Source: Amphiura filiformis (lineage: Eukaryota > Echinodermata > Ophiuroidea > Amphilepidida > Amphiuridae). From it: a stretch of DNA of 64,000 bases. The DNA is taken from contig NC_092628.1 in the NCBI RefSeq assembly GCF_039555335.1, positions 101,017,893 to 101,081,892 of the forward strand. The letters are read 5' to 3'. Under the pieces are notes generated by a model. It was not told the DNA's origin, ran no database searches, and saw only the letters and a list, made by a program, of their open reading frames with translations. Below are positions 1 to 11,718 of this stretch, one piece after another; the stretch's first letter is position 1; each line of letters opens with the position of its first letter. The position numbers were made by a program, and so were the translations under genes.

Positions 1-865
1 TGTCCACCTTAGACAAATCGTATTTTACATCCCCACAATCATAAAGGTTCACTTTTATATCATATCATGTTTTAACCAAAAACTAAATGTTTAAGTTCCA
101 AAAGGATAGGCCTAAAGTTATTCTTAAACATTCTGATTTAACTTACATCATAAGACTTACGATCATCTGAAGTTCGAGCCAAATAATCATACGTCATAAT
201 TATTGTCTCATTTCGTCATCTTGTGTTTTTAAAACCGTTATGTCAACCTTACCCAGTCATCAAAAGGAAAATTGACATTTTACAAGTTCGAATTCGCCGA
301 AAACATTATGTAACGTTCTATTTATGCACTTTGATTTACAGATTAAGAAAGTTGAGACTTCTGATACTAAATTGACAGGATTTGATCATTAAAGAACGTA
401 GGTGTATAATCTTGATTCTGTCAGTATAGGCCCTGTGAATCATACAACAGGAGCTAGAGCATTGATCTTCATTCAATCAAATACGGTACTTCCTATATCA
501 TAACCAGTATTGAACTTGGGCCAAACATAGTTTCACGATGAATTGACATTTGAATAAAAATGACTTTTCCCTCATAAATACGATCGCTAAGTTTGCAGTT
601 TTTACTCGGAAGGATATCTAAAAATATACAAAATTAATGTTCACATCTAGGTTATACTTTCCCGTAACTAAATCATCACACATTAGTCAAAAAAAATTGT
701 TTCTTTGTCACAACCGACCGATCCTAATTTTCAAAATTTGGAGGAAAAAATTGTTACTTTACAAAGAATACCGACCCAAATTGTCAAATTCTGGAAAAAA
801 AAATTTCTTAAACTACTTTGATATTTATACGAGTGGATATTCATACGTAGTGGATAGATAAAATG
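1..865. other. Non-coding AT-rich DNA
   Basis: No gene is recognisable. Around 640-820 there are degenerate copies of a repeat also seen near 1240-1330, 10560-10870 and 50590-50940, marked by the words CGACCGACCC and ACAAACAAACAATTTT. The open frame at 637-861 lies in this repeat and has low-complexity composition. Confidence 0.6.
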
Positions 866-1064
866 ATTAAAGAGTTTAAGTTCAACACTACACTATTTTT
901 CGCTCACCTGGAATGTTTTCACTAGTTCGACTAGCGTCTTCAGCAGATGGTGATATCCCGAATGATATCATCACAGCATCACCATCTGCTGAAGACGCTA
1001 GTCGAACCAGTGAAACGTTCCAGGTGAGCGAAAAATATTGTAGTGTTGAAGTTAAACTCTTTAA
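866..1064. repeat. Fold-back element, about 200 bp
   Basis: Two arms of about 85-90 bp are near-perfect reverse complements around a short centre near 950-972. The arms contain the words TCGCTCACCTGGAA and GACTAGCGTCTTCAGCAGAT and their complements. Outside the arms, a similar word (ACTTTGATATT) occurs on both sides (about 814 and 1067). The right arm contains CTGAAGA followed by a short stem-loop and GAAACG, a combination I associate with ends of Penelope-like elements; that resemblance is tentative. The open frame at 913-1107 is only a read through the hairpin. Confidence 0.75.
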
Positions 1065-1229
1065 TTACTTTGATATTACATTTTCTTTTACAAAAGCTTC
1101 CAAATAAGGTTTAGCAGTTTTATAACACTTTATAAGTTTTGAATTACTTGACCTTTTGGACCACAAGTAAGCAATTGCCAGTTGATTTTGCAGTATACAA
1201 GGTAGTGTATTCTGCATTTGAAAATTTTA

Positions 1230-1345
1230 AAAAATCAGTTAAAAAAAAACTTTTTTCGACCGACCGACCCAATTCTGGAAAAGTTGTTGTGGACAAACAA
1301 ACGATTTTTTTTTTTTTTTTTTTTGCCTTATGCCCAAAAGGTTTT
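1230..1345. repeat. Dispersed repeat fragment with poly-T
   Basis: Contains CGACCGACCGACCC, then GTGGACAAACAAACGA and a T run of about 20, followed by GCCTTA. The same order recurs at about 10820-10870, and its reverse complement at about 10550-10610, so it is a dispersed repeat family of unknown class. Confidence 0.55.
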
Positions 1346-1731
1346 AGAATTAAATAAGTAAAAACATAATATTTAATAAATAAGCAATTACTTTTTACTA
1401 AACATCATCATTTTTATTTAGCTTACCAGAAGATGATCAATATGATGCAATTTCGCATCCTCCTGCATTATTTTCCCAGCTAGTTTTCGAGCTACAATAG
1501 AGAACTGCTTTCTGACGATGGATGAGTAGAAATGCAAATTCTTCCCGGCTTTGTTATAGTATCAATTAAAATTCAAATGTTTTAATCAAATAGAGGAAAG
1601 TGGGGATTTCTTTTTGCAACGCAATTTTTGTTTTGTTGTATATGATTTGGTTCCCCAGGTTATTCAACGCACAAACGCCGTATAAGTGTAAAATGATATC
1701 ACTACATTATTAGTATAATTATAGAATCGCA
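1346..1731. other. Non-coding, nothing recognised
   Basis: AT-rich sequence without a supported gene, RNA or repeat. Confidence 0.5.
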
Positions 1732-2397
1732 TTAAGGGCTGGGGTATGAACGTTTGGACAGTATTTATTTTGGGACATTAGAGCACATCAGACATATCGA
1801 ATTGCATTCTGAATACGAAGAATGTCATTCTGATATCAAATAATTTTGGTTTTTGAAATTCGCAATTTAATACACATTTTATGGCAAATCATTAAAATTG
1901 ATATTTTTGATATTTAACAGTACTCGAAGTAAACTTTATAAATCTGATGATTTATACTTAACGTGTATGTAGGTGGGATGAAATGCCGACGATCAATTGA
2001 AAATTTTGACCTTTCGTATTGAAGATATGGATTTTTTTCCCAAAACACCAAAAAAATTAGGTCTTTTTGGGAAAAAATCTATATCTTCAATATGAAAGGT
2101 CAAAATTTTCAATTGACCGTCGGCTTTTCCTCCCTGCTACATACACTTTAAGAATATATCATTAGATTTATATAATTTACTTCGAGGGCTGTTATATATC
2201 AAAAATTTGAAAAATATCAAATTTGTATAATTTGTCATAAAATTTGTATTATATTGTGATTTTCAAAAAATGAAAATTATTTGATATCAGAAAGACATGC
2301 TTCGTATTCAGAATGCAATTCGATAGGTCTGCGGTGCTCTCATGTCCCACAAAAAATACTGTCGAAACGCAATAAACGCTCATTTTAGATCCCTTAA
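1732..2397. mobile_element. Fold-back MITE, family F1 copy 1 (full length, 666 bp)
   Basis: The element begins TTAAGGG and ends CCCTTAA, and its two halves of about 300 bp are inverted copies of each other. Landmarks present in both arms are GAATTGCATTCTGAATACGA, TTTGATATC-type words, a TTATAAATCTGATGA-like word and a central AAGATATGGATTTTTT hairpin. A second full copy is at 24067-24693; partial copies are at 28465-28765 and 54381-54690, with a scrap at 23606-23652. TTAA at both ends of both full copies suggests a TTAA target-site duplication as made by piggyBac-type transposases, but no transposase is present. Confidence 0.8.
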
Positions 2398-2844
2398 AAA
2401 GATCCAAATTAACTTTTAACGAAAACGTTTAAACCTTATGCATGTTATGACAAGACGTAAGACTTTGTTTTGTTTTTTAATACATTTTTGTTGAAGCGAT
2501 ATGACGAATAACCAAAAAAGCATGAAAATTCACTGAAAGAAATATACTTGGCGTTTATAACGTCTTTTACGTGTATATTATGCATTTTTTGTATATATAA
2601 ATTATACATTTCATTACAATTATGTCTATTGATCGTTCTTGACGTTAATGTTTATCTAAAAAGATTATGTTGTTGTCTTCAAAATGATAAAAAAATTCAG
2701 CGAATTTACTCTAATCTGTTGAAATACGTGACATAATGCAGGTTGATGAATTTTCTAAACATGCGGTCACGAAATAAGTACAGCTCGTTGGTGACATACC
2801 TATAGCCCTTCCATTCCTTTGCTTTTATTTGCTTTGCTTTTCTA
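2398..2844. other. Non-coding, nothing recognised
   Basis: AT-rich sequence. The short open frame at 2548-2736 has no recognisable domain and no supporting features. Confidence 0.5.
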
Positions 2845-2887
2845 TCGTTCTTTTCTTTCTTTCTTTTGTTCCTTTTATTTTATTTCC

Positions 2888-2926
<39 letters not shown>

Positions 2927-3060
2927 ATCTTTCTTTCTTTCTTTCTTCATTTCTTTCTTTCTTTCTTTCTTCCTTTCGTTCTTTCTTTCTTTCTTTCTTT
3001 CTTAATTTCTTTCTTCATTTCTATCTTTCTTTCTTTTTCTTTCTTTCAGATCTTTCTTTT
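2845..3060. repeat. (CTTT)n microsatellite
   Basis: Imperfect CTTT tetranucleotide repeat over about 215 bp. Two overlapping frames of about 100 codons rich in Phe, Leu and Ser are direct translations of the repeat and are not genes. Confidence 0.95.
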
Positions 3061-4080
3061 ATTCCTTTCGTTTTGTCTGTCTTTCGTTCTTACTTTATTC
3101 TCCTTATTATTTCTCTCCGTCTCATCTCAGAGGATGATTTAAGGAAGCCCCATCATGCACTGTAAAAGTGTTATCACGAGAGTTTCAACTGCCACTTTAC
3201 TTTTCAAATCCCATTGAACTCTGTGCAAAAGATGTTGTTTTAGAATTACCGTGTGTCATTATTAGTTGGTCGATTTCAGATCTAAAGTGATGTATGCATG
3301 AAGGATAATCCACACCTTCTGTAGATAACATAAAATGTGAAATCGACCAACCTTTAGAAGGTGTTTTTATTGTAAATATATCTGTCCAAATTCAAATTTA
3401 ACCATGCACGTGTGTATGCAGTGGGCGGGCAGTGGTGTCATGTTCACTCACACAGCTGTGCTAACCGCAAGACTTGCTGGGAAGTGCTTAAATCATCCTC
3501 TGGTCTCATCTGTTTGTTCCTTCGCCTCCTTTTCCATAATTACAGCAACATGCATCAGTACCATTAGACCATACTTGCCAAAATAGGATGGTGGATCTAT
3601 TTTCATCGCATCGACGTCGTTTTTGTTTATCCCACTCATTTTGGACGTCCAATCCTATAAATAACCACAATGACAATAAAAATTCTAAATTTATTTCAAA
3701 TATTAAATCTTATTCTAAAATTGTTCGCCATTTTACGTCATCTGGCATCTTATGGCATCACACTACAAGGTTATGCTCACCCAACTCGTTCACTTACGGG
3801 GGTGGGTGCAGAACAGACGAGCTCGCTTAATCATGTTAATGCATGACATTCAAATTATACGCTTCCATTATCGTTGGAAAATATATTTGTAATATATTAC
3901 TAATGTATACGGTCTGCCAAACCCTTACTACAATATTAATTGAAGTGATTTCCTGAAGATGTTGTGACTTGAATGCCTGGCCAGGCTAATAATTGAACTT
4001 GAGGGCAATTATGTCGTGTGCAAAGCAGTGGAAGCTTACATCTCTTTTCAAAAGTGTCATATCCAGTAATCCGGGTATAC
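3061..4080. other. Non-coding with a small stem-loop
   Basis: No gene seen. A 13-bp inverted repeat, TTGGTCGATTTCA at 3266-3278 and its complement at 3338-3350, could form a stem with a 59-nt loop. The short frames here (3404-3586, 3588-3830) show no recognisable domain. Confidence 0.5.
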
Positions 4081-4346
4081 TAAGGGAGCGATCGTTATTT
4101 ATGGCAGGGGGGGGAATGGGTAAATTTAGGGGGAACACGAAATTTTTTGTGGTCTTGAGGGGGAACCTGAAATTTTAGTTGAACCAGGAGGGGGATTGTT
4201 AAATTTTAAATGGAGAAAATTGGGAAAACAAGGGGAACGCGAAAATGTTGAGCGGACGCGAGGGGGGAACGCGAAATTGTTTGTCGATATTTTTGCCAAA
4301 ACACCCATTCCCCCCCCCCCTGCCATAAATAACGATCGGTCCCTAA
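4081..4346. mobile_element. MITE-like inverted-repeat element (about 266 bp)
   Basis: The left end contains AGCGATCGTTATTTATGGCA followed by a G run; the right end is the near-perfect complement, with a C run. Both ends finish in AGGGA/TCCCT next to TAA. The interior is rich in GGGGGAAC repeats. The pair of terminal inverted repeats of about 35 bp supports a non-autonomous DNA element; the target-site duplication is unclear. Confidence 0.65.
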
Positions 4347-4599
4347 TGAGAGACAAAACTTTATTCGAGTGTTTTCATATAATTTTTTTTTATTAAAATA
4401 AAAAAAATTCGAAATGCAACATATAATTAATTATAATTAATGATAAAAAAATATTGAAGCAACATGTGCAATTATGTCGTAATCCTTGCAGGGGCACTGT
4501 TTCACGCCACCACCACGTTAAAGGATGAGCCTATGGACCACTTTACATTAATGTTTATCAACAAAGGCGAGGGATTGGTCTGTCGATATGCCCGAACGA
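4347..4599. other. Non-coding, nothing recognised
   Basis: AT-rich spacer without supported features. Confidence 0.5.
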
Positions 4600-6340
4600 A
4601 CCGCTTCACTGTTCAATGGCTTTCTTGTACTATATGAAATGTGGTGGGAGATTTAAAAGCTTTTAAAATACACATGCCCTGAGCAGACTACGATGCGCAC
4701 GAAAACTGCAGGGCAAAGAACAATGGAAAGTACCATAATGCGTGCGCATACTGCCGGGCAATGACGTCACATGTCAAGTGGTCTATAGGAATAACAACCA
4801 AACAAAGAAATTCTTGTTTATGCCGTAATATTGTAGTCTTTCAACCCTTTCACAACTTCAGCTGTGTACCTTACAAAAATTCCCGCTAAAAAGTGGTTCT
4901 TTTAATTTTAGAAAATACATTAATAATCGCATTGGACTTTTCGTACTGATCGTACTATAAGTGACCACCAGCCTATAATGTTCTAATCACACTATAGACT
5001 CCCTCATTTCAAATATATAGTTTTGGTTTCTCTTTTGTTCAGAAACCAAAAATCAAGGGATTAAAAAGTAGAGCTGATCTGATCTGCAATCACAACACTA
5101 TTATGCTGGGAGGACACAGTATAGGGTATATAACCAGAAGTATACAATAGCCTATTGTGCTAACATAATTATTATCATGATTGATATCGGAAATCTATCC
5201 CGCGGACGACAGTTGATGCTCTCTGTCGAAGGTAGGTGGCATATTACACTCACGAGTTCTAGGCCTAGAAATCATATACATGCGCGTATACTGAAGGATG
5301 GGGTGGGGTGGGGAATTTGTTTGTTTGTATGAAACATAAACGATGCATGGAGATGATTTGATTATGAATTAGTTTATTATCCCCGGGAAGCACAACCCAT
5401 ACCTCTTTAAGAGGGGGCTCCCCTCCCTATATAACCACCTCTTTCCTAAATTACCCCTTTCCCCTCCTCCTCCCCTACATTCGATATCTTCATCTCGAGC
5501 TCTCCTCCCCTTCTCTTTCACTTCCAATGCTCTCTCTCATATGTTTCTCTCTCCCGGCCCATATCCCCTTGCCCTTCAACCCCCCCCCCCACACACACAC
5601 ACACACACACACCCCAATCTTCTCCCCTCTATCTTCTACTTTTTGCAGTAAAAATTGCTTCAGTAAAAGTCATTAGGTTATTAGAGGTCATATAATGGCC
5701 TTCCATCGATTCTGGTACATGGGATCATAGGTATTAGAGGAAAGGACATGAATCGATTTTGTTTATAGCACCTATACAATTACAGTAGTGGCCCTTTTGT
5801 AATGTCGAATGCAAATATTTCGATGGTCTATATATTTTCACAGTGAAATCAGCTTAGGCTATTTCGTAGTCTCAAGCCAATGCTTTCAAACTAAATCAAT
5901 GCTTTCAAATGTAGACTGTTTTGTTCGACTTCTCTGCTTGTGAATATTGCACTGCGAAATTTAAACATTTCTTTTGTATACTTAGATCAGGTAACTCGAA
6001 AATCCTGTAATTTTATTCGTCACACCACTTATAAGAAACTGAAACCAAAACCGAAACTACCTGTCACAAATGTTTAGTTTTAAACAAAAGGTAGAAACAA
6101 AGAGATCGATATCTTGTGATTCAAGTGGTTAGGCAGGACAATAGGAAACCACGTGACCAAAACCAAAACCAAAACTAAAACTATATATTTGAAATGAGGC
6201 ACTGGGATTACATGTGACGTCATTGCCAGGCAATTGGTCTCTATTGTTCCTTGCCCGGAAATATGCCCACGCAGTCAGGGACCGTGCTTTTAAAACGCCC
6301 GCCAGATCACAATAAGGCCATTGAACTATGTAGTGGCCAT
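4600..6340. repeat. Large imperfect fold-back, about 1.7 kb
   Basis: Several blocks on the left recur as reverse complements on the right in mirrored order: a block around GGCAATGACGTCACATG at about 4757-4773 pairs with 6211-6232; CTCATTTCAAATATATAGTT at 5003 onward pairs with 6160-6199; a block with CCATTGAAC pairs about 4602-4625 with 6318-6335. The left side has about 210 bp extra between the first two blocks. This looks like an old fold-back element or inverted duplication. No transposase is visible. Confidence 0.6.
5395..5640. repeat. Polypyrimidine tract with C and AC runs
   Basis: Strongly strand-asymmetric C/T-rich stretch with CTCCCCT-type words, ending in a run of C and an (AC)n stretch near 5580-5612. 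It lies inside the large fold-back. Confidence 0.8.
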
Positions 6341-7288
6341 ACGTACTCGTTGAAGTATAACGGTAGCACGTTCCCTTACCGACTCATTATTAATGTGTGG
6401 AAAGGGGTCAGGGACGGTATTCTGATCATTCTAATCCTTTCTTTTGAGGTCAATAGATAAAAGAAAGGCCTTGAACACAGGTGCGGAGTTGTAGATAATA
6501 TTTAATCATCAAAGCTGCTGGCATAAGAAATTTCGAGGAGGCAGCGCTTATTATTTCTTGTAAACACAATCTAATGTAGTACTCACTACATGTATAGAAG
6601 GCCGGGCGGGTCTGCAAATTCGTGCATGAAGCTAGTAAAGATATAGCTTCATGTTCAGTTTAATCAATTAAAATACTATGGCAGGATATAAAAAAAATCG
6701 CGAGGCATTCTTTCTTGTTATGGACGACAAGTATTCATTTTTATATTATTATGACAAAATCCAGTCCCTTCTCAATTGAATAGGCTCCGAAATTAGACTT
6801 TCCTTTCCAAAAATAAATTATATGGCCTAGAGGACATGATATAGGCCTAATCTAAACCCATATTCGGTATCCAGAAACCTTCACAGTCCGAGCGGCGTTT
6901 GCACTCGCATCGCATTAAACTAGACAAAGTTCGCTAAACTGAGGCCTGCTTCAATTGCCAACCTTTATCGAGGGGCGATTTGAGGTTTCATAGTCATCTG
7001 TTACCTATACCATTTTTCACCCCGATGTGGCAGTGATGTCAACGCGTTGTGAACAGCTTCGCTCTCGCATCTATGCGGTGTCTTTAAGCGCGTGCGTATG
7101 TACACCAGCGCCATCGAACTCCAGCGAGTGATGCTGCGCCTAATAAAATTCGTATAATGCCCCCAGCATACTTTCCTCCCGCTTGCCGCTGCGGCAAGCG
7201 GCAGAGCGTTTCAAGCAATGACAAGCATTGATTGTGTCCGATTGTCTGCAATGCGCGTGCGCCACGCCGCTCATTGCAAGCGGCAGGG
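6341..7288. other. Non-coding, nothing recognised
   Basis: No supported gene. The region 7020-7285 is somewhat more GC-rich, with several GCAAGCGGCAG words. The 69-codon frame at 6251-6460 overlaps the fold-back arm and is not supported as a gene. Confidence 0.45.
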
Positions 7289-7444
7289 TATAATTGAAGA
7301 CCGAATTAAAAAGACTAGTTTGCGTCTGACGTCAGGGCAAAGGCGCGACGTGATTGGTTACTGACCTGCGCAGTACGGCATTTTTGGTCTGGTTGACAGG
7401 ACGTCATACGCAAACTAGTCTTTTCAATTCGGTCTTCAATTATA
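7289..7444. mobile_element. MITE with 45-bp TIRs (156 bp)
   Basis: The left end starts TATAATTGAAGACCGAATT and the right end is its near-perfect complement; both arms include GACTAGTTTGCG and a GACGTC word. The terminal TATA on both sides suggests insertion at TA, as made by Tc1/mariner-type transposases. Non-autonomous; no coding capacity. Confidence 0.8.
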
Positions 7445-8670
7445 GTATGAAACCAGCTTAATACTGACGTGACCCCGGATGTGACGTCACTGTCACATCA
7501 GGGTGAAATGGTATTGAACAACGCAAACCAGCCAAATTTGTCATAAGTTTGAACAGCCATTAGAAAAACCGTGAATATAGTGTCAGAAAGTCTTCCACAT
7601 CTTAGTATAACCTTGTCGTTAGTGTGATACTGAATGCAGCGCCATATTTGGAATATATTCGAACACGGTGTGGGCAAATAGTTGGTCAAATGTAGGCTAA
7701 GTAGGCCTAAATCATGAAAATCGCTTAATCTGAATAATACCAACCAGTAACGGACATTGAGACAACGCTACTTGAGAAGTTTGAGGTAAGTAAAGCTTTT
7801 CCTTGTTATAAAAAACAAGAAAAAGGTAGTCATTTTTATCACAACGCGATATTTTAAAAAAGTACATTTTGAGAGGGCCTACGCTGGTTCTTTTGATTCT
7901 ATTTTAAAATCTGTTCATCACATGCAGTCCGATTTGGTATCTATGGTTTCATCAAAGTCTTGAGAACTAATTTGGATGGTATGTTGGTTAACAAAAACGA
8001 TACTGTTAAAAATAGCGGTATTTATGCAAGCGACGTATCTATTGTGTAAAATGCATTAAAAATTGTCGGCTAAAGAGGGCATAAATTAAAATCGCGAAGA
8101 GTAACTAATAGCAACAATAACTATCTACATTCCAAGCGGAAACGATTTTCAAAAACATACCACCTTTTTCGGGCAATCGCTGAAACCGAAATATGAAATT
8201 CCAGGCCATCTGTAAAAAAGTGCGTGAGCAGAAATGACCATGAACTTGGGTCACCGAAACAAGTGTTTATATTGGTGTCATGCCTTTCATAGTGATACAA
8301 CAATTAGCCCCCAATAATGGCTTTCATTTGAACCGTTATTTGTTAAACTGCGATTTTTACTTTTTGAGAAATCAATGAATGTATCAAAAAACTTTTCGAA
8401 AGTCGATTTAAAATGGCCTAACCCGTTAACATTATGTACATTCACCACATTTGTTTTTCATATCCAAAACCTGTTCGATTGGTGTGCAAATAACAAAAGA
8501 CACTTTTTCATCTTATATTTTGAACTTTTCAGACAAAATAATAAGATGTACTTGCTGCATTCACGAGGACTACGTATAACAATATGCTTGTACAATTACC
8601 TTACCTTTATGCCTACCTGTCTATTTCGAGCCTCCTGGCACATGGTCTGCACTCTTTGATTCCATTTTTG
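7445..8670. other. Non-coding, nothing recognised
   Basis: AT-rich. The frames at 7498-7743 (minus), 8121-8303 (minus) and 8375-8659 (plus) show no recognisable domains, and I do not support them as genes. Confidence 0.45.
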
Positions 8671-9585
8671 CCAATAGAGGTTATCCACTTTACTCATGTG
8701 TGACTTCTAACAAAAGGCGCAGATTCCCGTAGTATTCCTCATTCAAACCAATTCAATGCATGACCTCGAAGTTACCGGAATGACTTTGGCGGGCTATTTT
8801 GAAACAGGCATGGTTGCACATGCATGTAGTTCTTTTGAAAGTCCTAAACAAGGTATAGCAGTCGCTGATAGGATATGCAGCTTATAGAACAGAGGCCTTG
8901 CATGTGACGTATCATCCCGTAAATATGGCGGACTACTCAAATGCATTCAACAAAAGCATGATTGCAATCTACCGTGACAGTTCGTCTCGCTCATATGTGA
9001 CGTGTCATGTCAAAAGGAGACACTTTTGGGCAGGATCATTAATGGAGAAATAGCCAAAAATCTGGCCAGGGGTGGTTTTTTCACAATTTAAGTTTGTTGT
9101 GAATTTGTGATGTTATTAATGTTAAAAATATTGTCTGGTAGTTTCAGACAGGAATATAACTGGCATCTTGTATTTTTTGAGACATTTTTCAAGGTAATTC
9201 ATACTCTCAACATTGTCAATAATATTTTAAAGGCCAATATCTCAATTTCCAATTTTATAATACCATAACTTACGAACTCAATATCTTCGCTTAGGAATGT
9301 CCGATTTCATTTGGGAAAATAGTGTTGTAGAGCAAAATATCTCTATATTTAAGATATATAAAAACCTCAAAATTGATAACCTGCCCAAAAGTGTCTCCTT
9401 TTGACATGATGCGTCACATATAACCCTGCACTACGATCGAATAGGTTGATGACAACATTTGATTGAATGGACTGCACTCCGCCATAACTACGGTGAAGGA
9501 CACCAGTTCAAATCCTTTGTTTGGAGCCAATCGATAAAAGAATGCAGGGCCTCTATAGAACACGGATAACCTCTATTGTGTGTAT
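8671..9585. repeat. Outer diverged inverted repeat around a MITE
   Basis: Flanking the MITE at 8996-9418, further words pair as reverse complements: CAATAGAGGTTATCC near 8674 with 9568-9583, TATAGAACA with GAGGCC near 8885 with about 9550-9562, and TATGGCGGA near 8925 with about 9479-9488. The outer arms are much more diverged than the inner TIRs, so a younger element may have inserted into, or been amplified from, an older fold-back. Confidence 0.5.
8996..9418. mobile_element. TA-target MITE with about 42-bp TIRs (423 bp)
   Basis: Begins TGTGACG and ends CGTCACA, flanked by TA on both sides. The arms share AAAAGGAGACACTTTTGGGC, with only a couple of mismatches over about 42 bp. Features fit a Tc1/mariner-dependent non-autonomous element. 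Confidence 0.8.
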
Positions 9586-10019
9586 GCGATACTTCGTTCC
9601 ATGTTTCCATCCATTCTGCTTCCTTTCTTTCTCCACTTTTCTTGTTTATGTGCAGGTTTAAGACTGCACTTGACTTCTTGACTTATGAATAAAATAAATA
9701 AATTACTTCAGTTGCATGTTAAAGATCTTCAGAGGTTTTTGGCAGTGATATTTCATCATGCTTCATTCAGTATCTACGCAAGAAAAAGACAAACAAATAA
9801 ACACACAACTTTAAAAAAAAAAAGTATGCTCAAGCGTGTCTAAACTTACTATTCACAATAACTGGGGGGGGTCGAAAGGTTTGCATCGCTAAGGAGGGGG
9901 AAGAAAACATATTGCATAGAACTTAGAAGGTAAACAAATGTCGATTGCATTATTTAACTTTCCGAGCCAGCATGCAGTGTCGTCTGTAACTAACTTTTGG
10001 CATAATTTACAAATACAAA
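9586..10019. other. Non-coding, nothing recognised
   Basis: AT-rich spacer before the tRNA cluster; no supported feature. Confidence 0.5.
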
Positions 10020-10163
10020 TTTACAAATTAGAAATTGAAAGTCAACAAATTATTGTGATTTATATTTTAGTGCTCGTTTATTATTCACTAATGATTTGCA
10101 TTTACCTGTCCTGATTATTATATAGAAGTGTTAAAGACGTGATTTTATTTCACGAAGGTGTAC

Positions 10164-10235
10164 TCCCGTGTGGTCTAGTGGTTAGGATTCGTGGTTTTCA
10201 CCCACGCGGCCCGGGTTCGATTCCCGGCATGGGAA
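10164..10235 (+). tRNA. tRNA-Glu (anticodon TTC), copy 1
   Basis: A 72-nt cloverleaf: acceptor TCCCGTG pairs with CATGGGA (one G-U pair), D arm GTCTAGTGGTTAGGAT, anticodon stem CGTGG/CCACG with loop TTTTCAC giving anticodon TTC, and T arm CCGGG-TTCGATT-CCCGG, with an A discriminator. Internal A and B boxes are intact. A run of five T follows within about 10 nt as a pol III terminator. Differs from the cluster consensus at one acceptor position that still pairs. Confidence 0.9.
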
Positions 10236-10956
10236 CATTTTTGGTTGTTGTTGTTGTTGTTTTACTTCAATTTGATGCTTTCTGTTTTCATTATTTTCCA
10301 AATCGCAAATTCACACAGTTTTGAGAGAAAATAGATTAAGAAACTTTTCATTATTTCATTTAAACAACATTATATTCTCACGAGGACTATTATACATGCA
10401 CTTGTTTAATGCATATGACGACAATGCATAAATGCATTAATTACAGTGAAGATCTTCAAAAGATGTGTGTTTCTTCTTCTTGAACATTTCCAGCAAATGA
10501 AATTACTCTAATTTTATAACTAGTCTTGCTAAATCCGCATAATACACAATTAGGCCAAAAAAATTGTTTGTTTGTCCATAGAGGCTTATGAAAAAGTTGG
10601 GTCGGTAGGTCGGATTTTTCATATTTTTTATTTGAAGACTGGTAAATAAGTAAAACACACAGCACTTTACTAGGTTTAACTCTTGAGATGGTTCTGCATG
10701 TTATACTGTTCATTTTCTTTACATTTTCTTTCTTTAAATTTATACTAACCACTGTTTTATACGATGTCCCATCGATGCCAAAAAAAAATCAAAAATCAAA
10801 AAAAAAAAAAAAAAGGGTACACGGTCGGTCGGACGTGGACAAACAAACAATTTTTTTTTGGGCCTTAGTAATTACGGTCGTTTGTTTTTCACTAATAATT
10901 TGCATTTATCTGTCCTGATTATTATAAAGAAGTATTTTCATTTTACGATTATGCCA

Positions 10957-11028
10957 TCCCGTGTGGTCTAGTGGTTAGGATTCGTGGTTTTCACCCACGC
11001 GGCGTGGGTTCGATTCCCGGCACGGGAA
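10957..11028 (+). tRNA. tRNA-Glu (TTC), copy 2, T-arm variant
   Basis: Same cloverleaf and TTC anticodon as copy 1 with perfect acceptor TCCCGTG/CACGGGA. The first two T-stem bases are GT instead of CC, leaving one mismatch and one wobble pair and altering the B-box region, so function may be weakened. TTTT follows closely. Possible decaying copy. Confidence 0.8.
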
Positions 11029-11646
11029 CTTTTGAGTTTTGATTGTTGTTTATTCTTCAATTTGATGCTTTCTATTCTCATTATTTTTCAAATCGCAAAT
11101 TCCCACAGTATTGAGAGAAAATAAATTCTGAAACTTTGCATTATTTCAATTAAACAGCAATGTATTCTCACGATGACTATACACGCACTTGTTAAATGCA
11201 TATCACGACAATTTTGGAATTAACTGGGATGACCACCACCACATTAACAAAAAATAATATATTTTACATGCACTTGTTGAATGCATACAATAATTTAGTT
11301 CCAGCGAGATCTTCAAAAGATGCACTAGTGATAATGTGTGTTTCTTCATCTCCTTGAACATTTTCAGCAAATAAAATCACTTTAATTTTATAACTTAAAA
11401 TTAAGAGATAATAAGCAATTCCGTACCAATTTGCCTAAACATAAAACAAAACCCTGGGATGACTAACTGGGATGACAAATTTACAAATTACCTTACCTAT
11501 GAAATTGAAAGTCAACAAATTATTGCAACAAATTATTGTGATTTATATTTTAGTGCTCGTTTATTATTCACTAATAATTTGCATTTACCTGTCCTGATTA
11601 TTATATAGAAGTGTTAAAGACGTGATTTTATTTCACGAATGTGTAC

Positions 11647-11718
11647 TCCCGTGTGGTCTAGTGGTTAGGATTCGTGGTTTTCACCCACGCGGCCCGGGTT
11701 CGATTCCCGGCACAGGAA
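11647..11718 (+). tRNA. tRNA-Glu (TTC), copy 3, acceptor variant
   Basis: Identical to the cluster consensus except for CACAGGA in the 3' acceptor strand, giving a C-A mismatch in the acceptor stem. A and B boxes and the TTC anticodon are intact; TTTT follows. May be a weak or pseudogene copy. Confidence 0.8.

Noticed and set aside
2819-3165. Two open frames rich in Phe/Leu/Ser (about 100 codons)
   Set aside because: Direct translations of the CTTT microsatellite.
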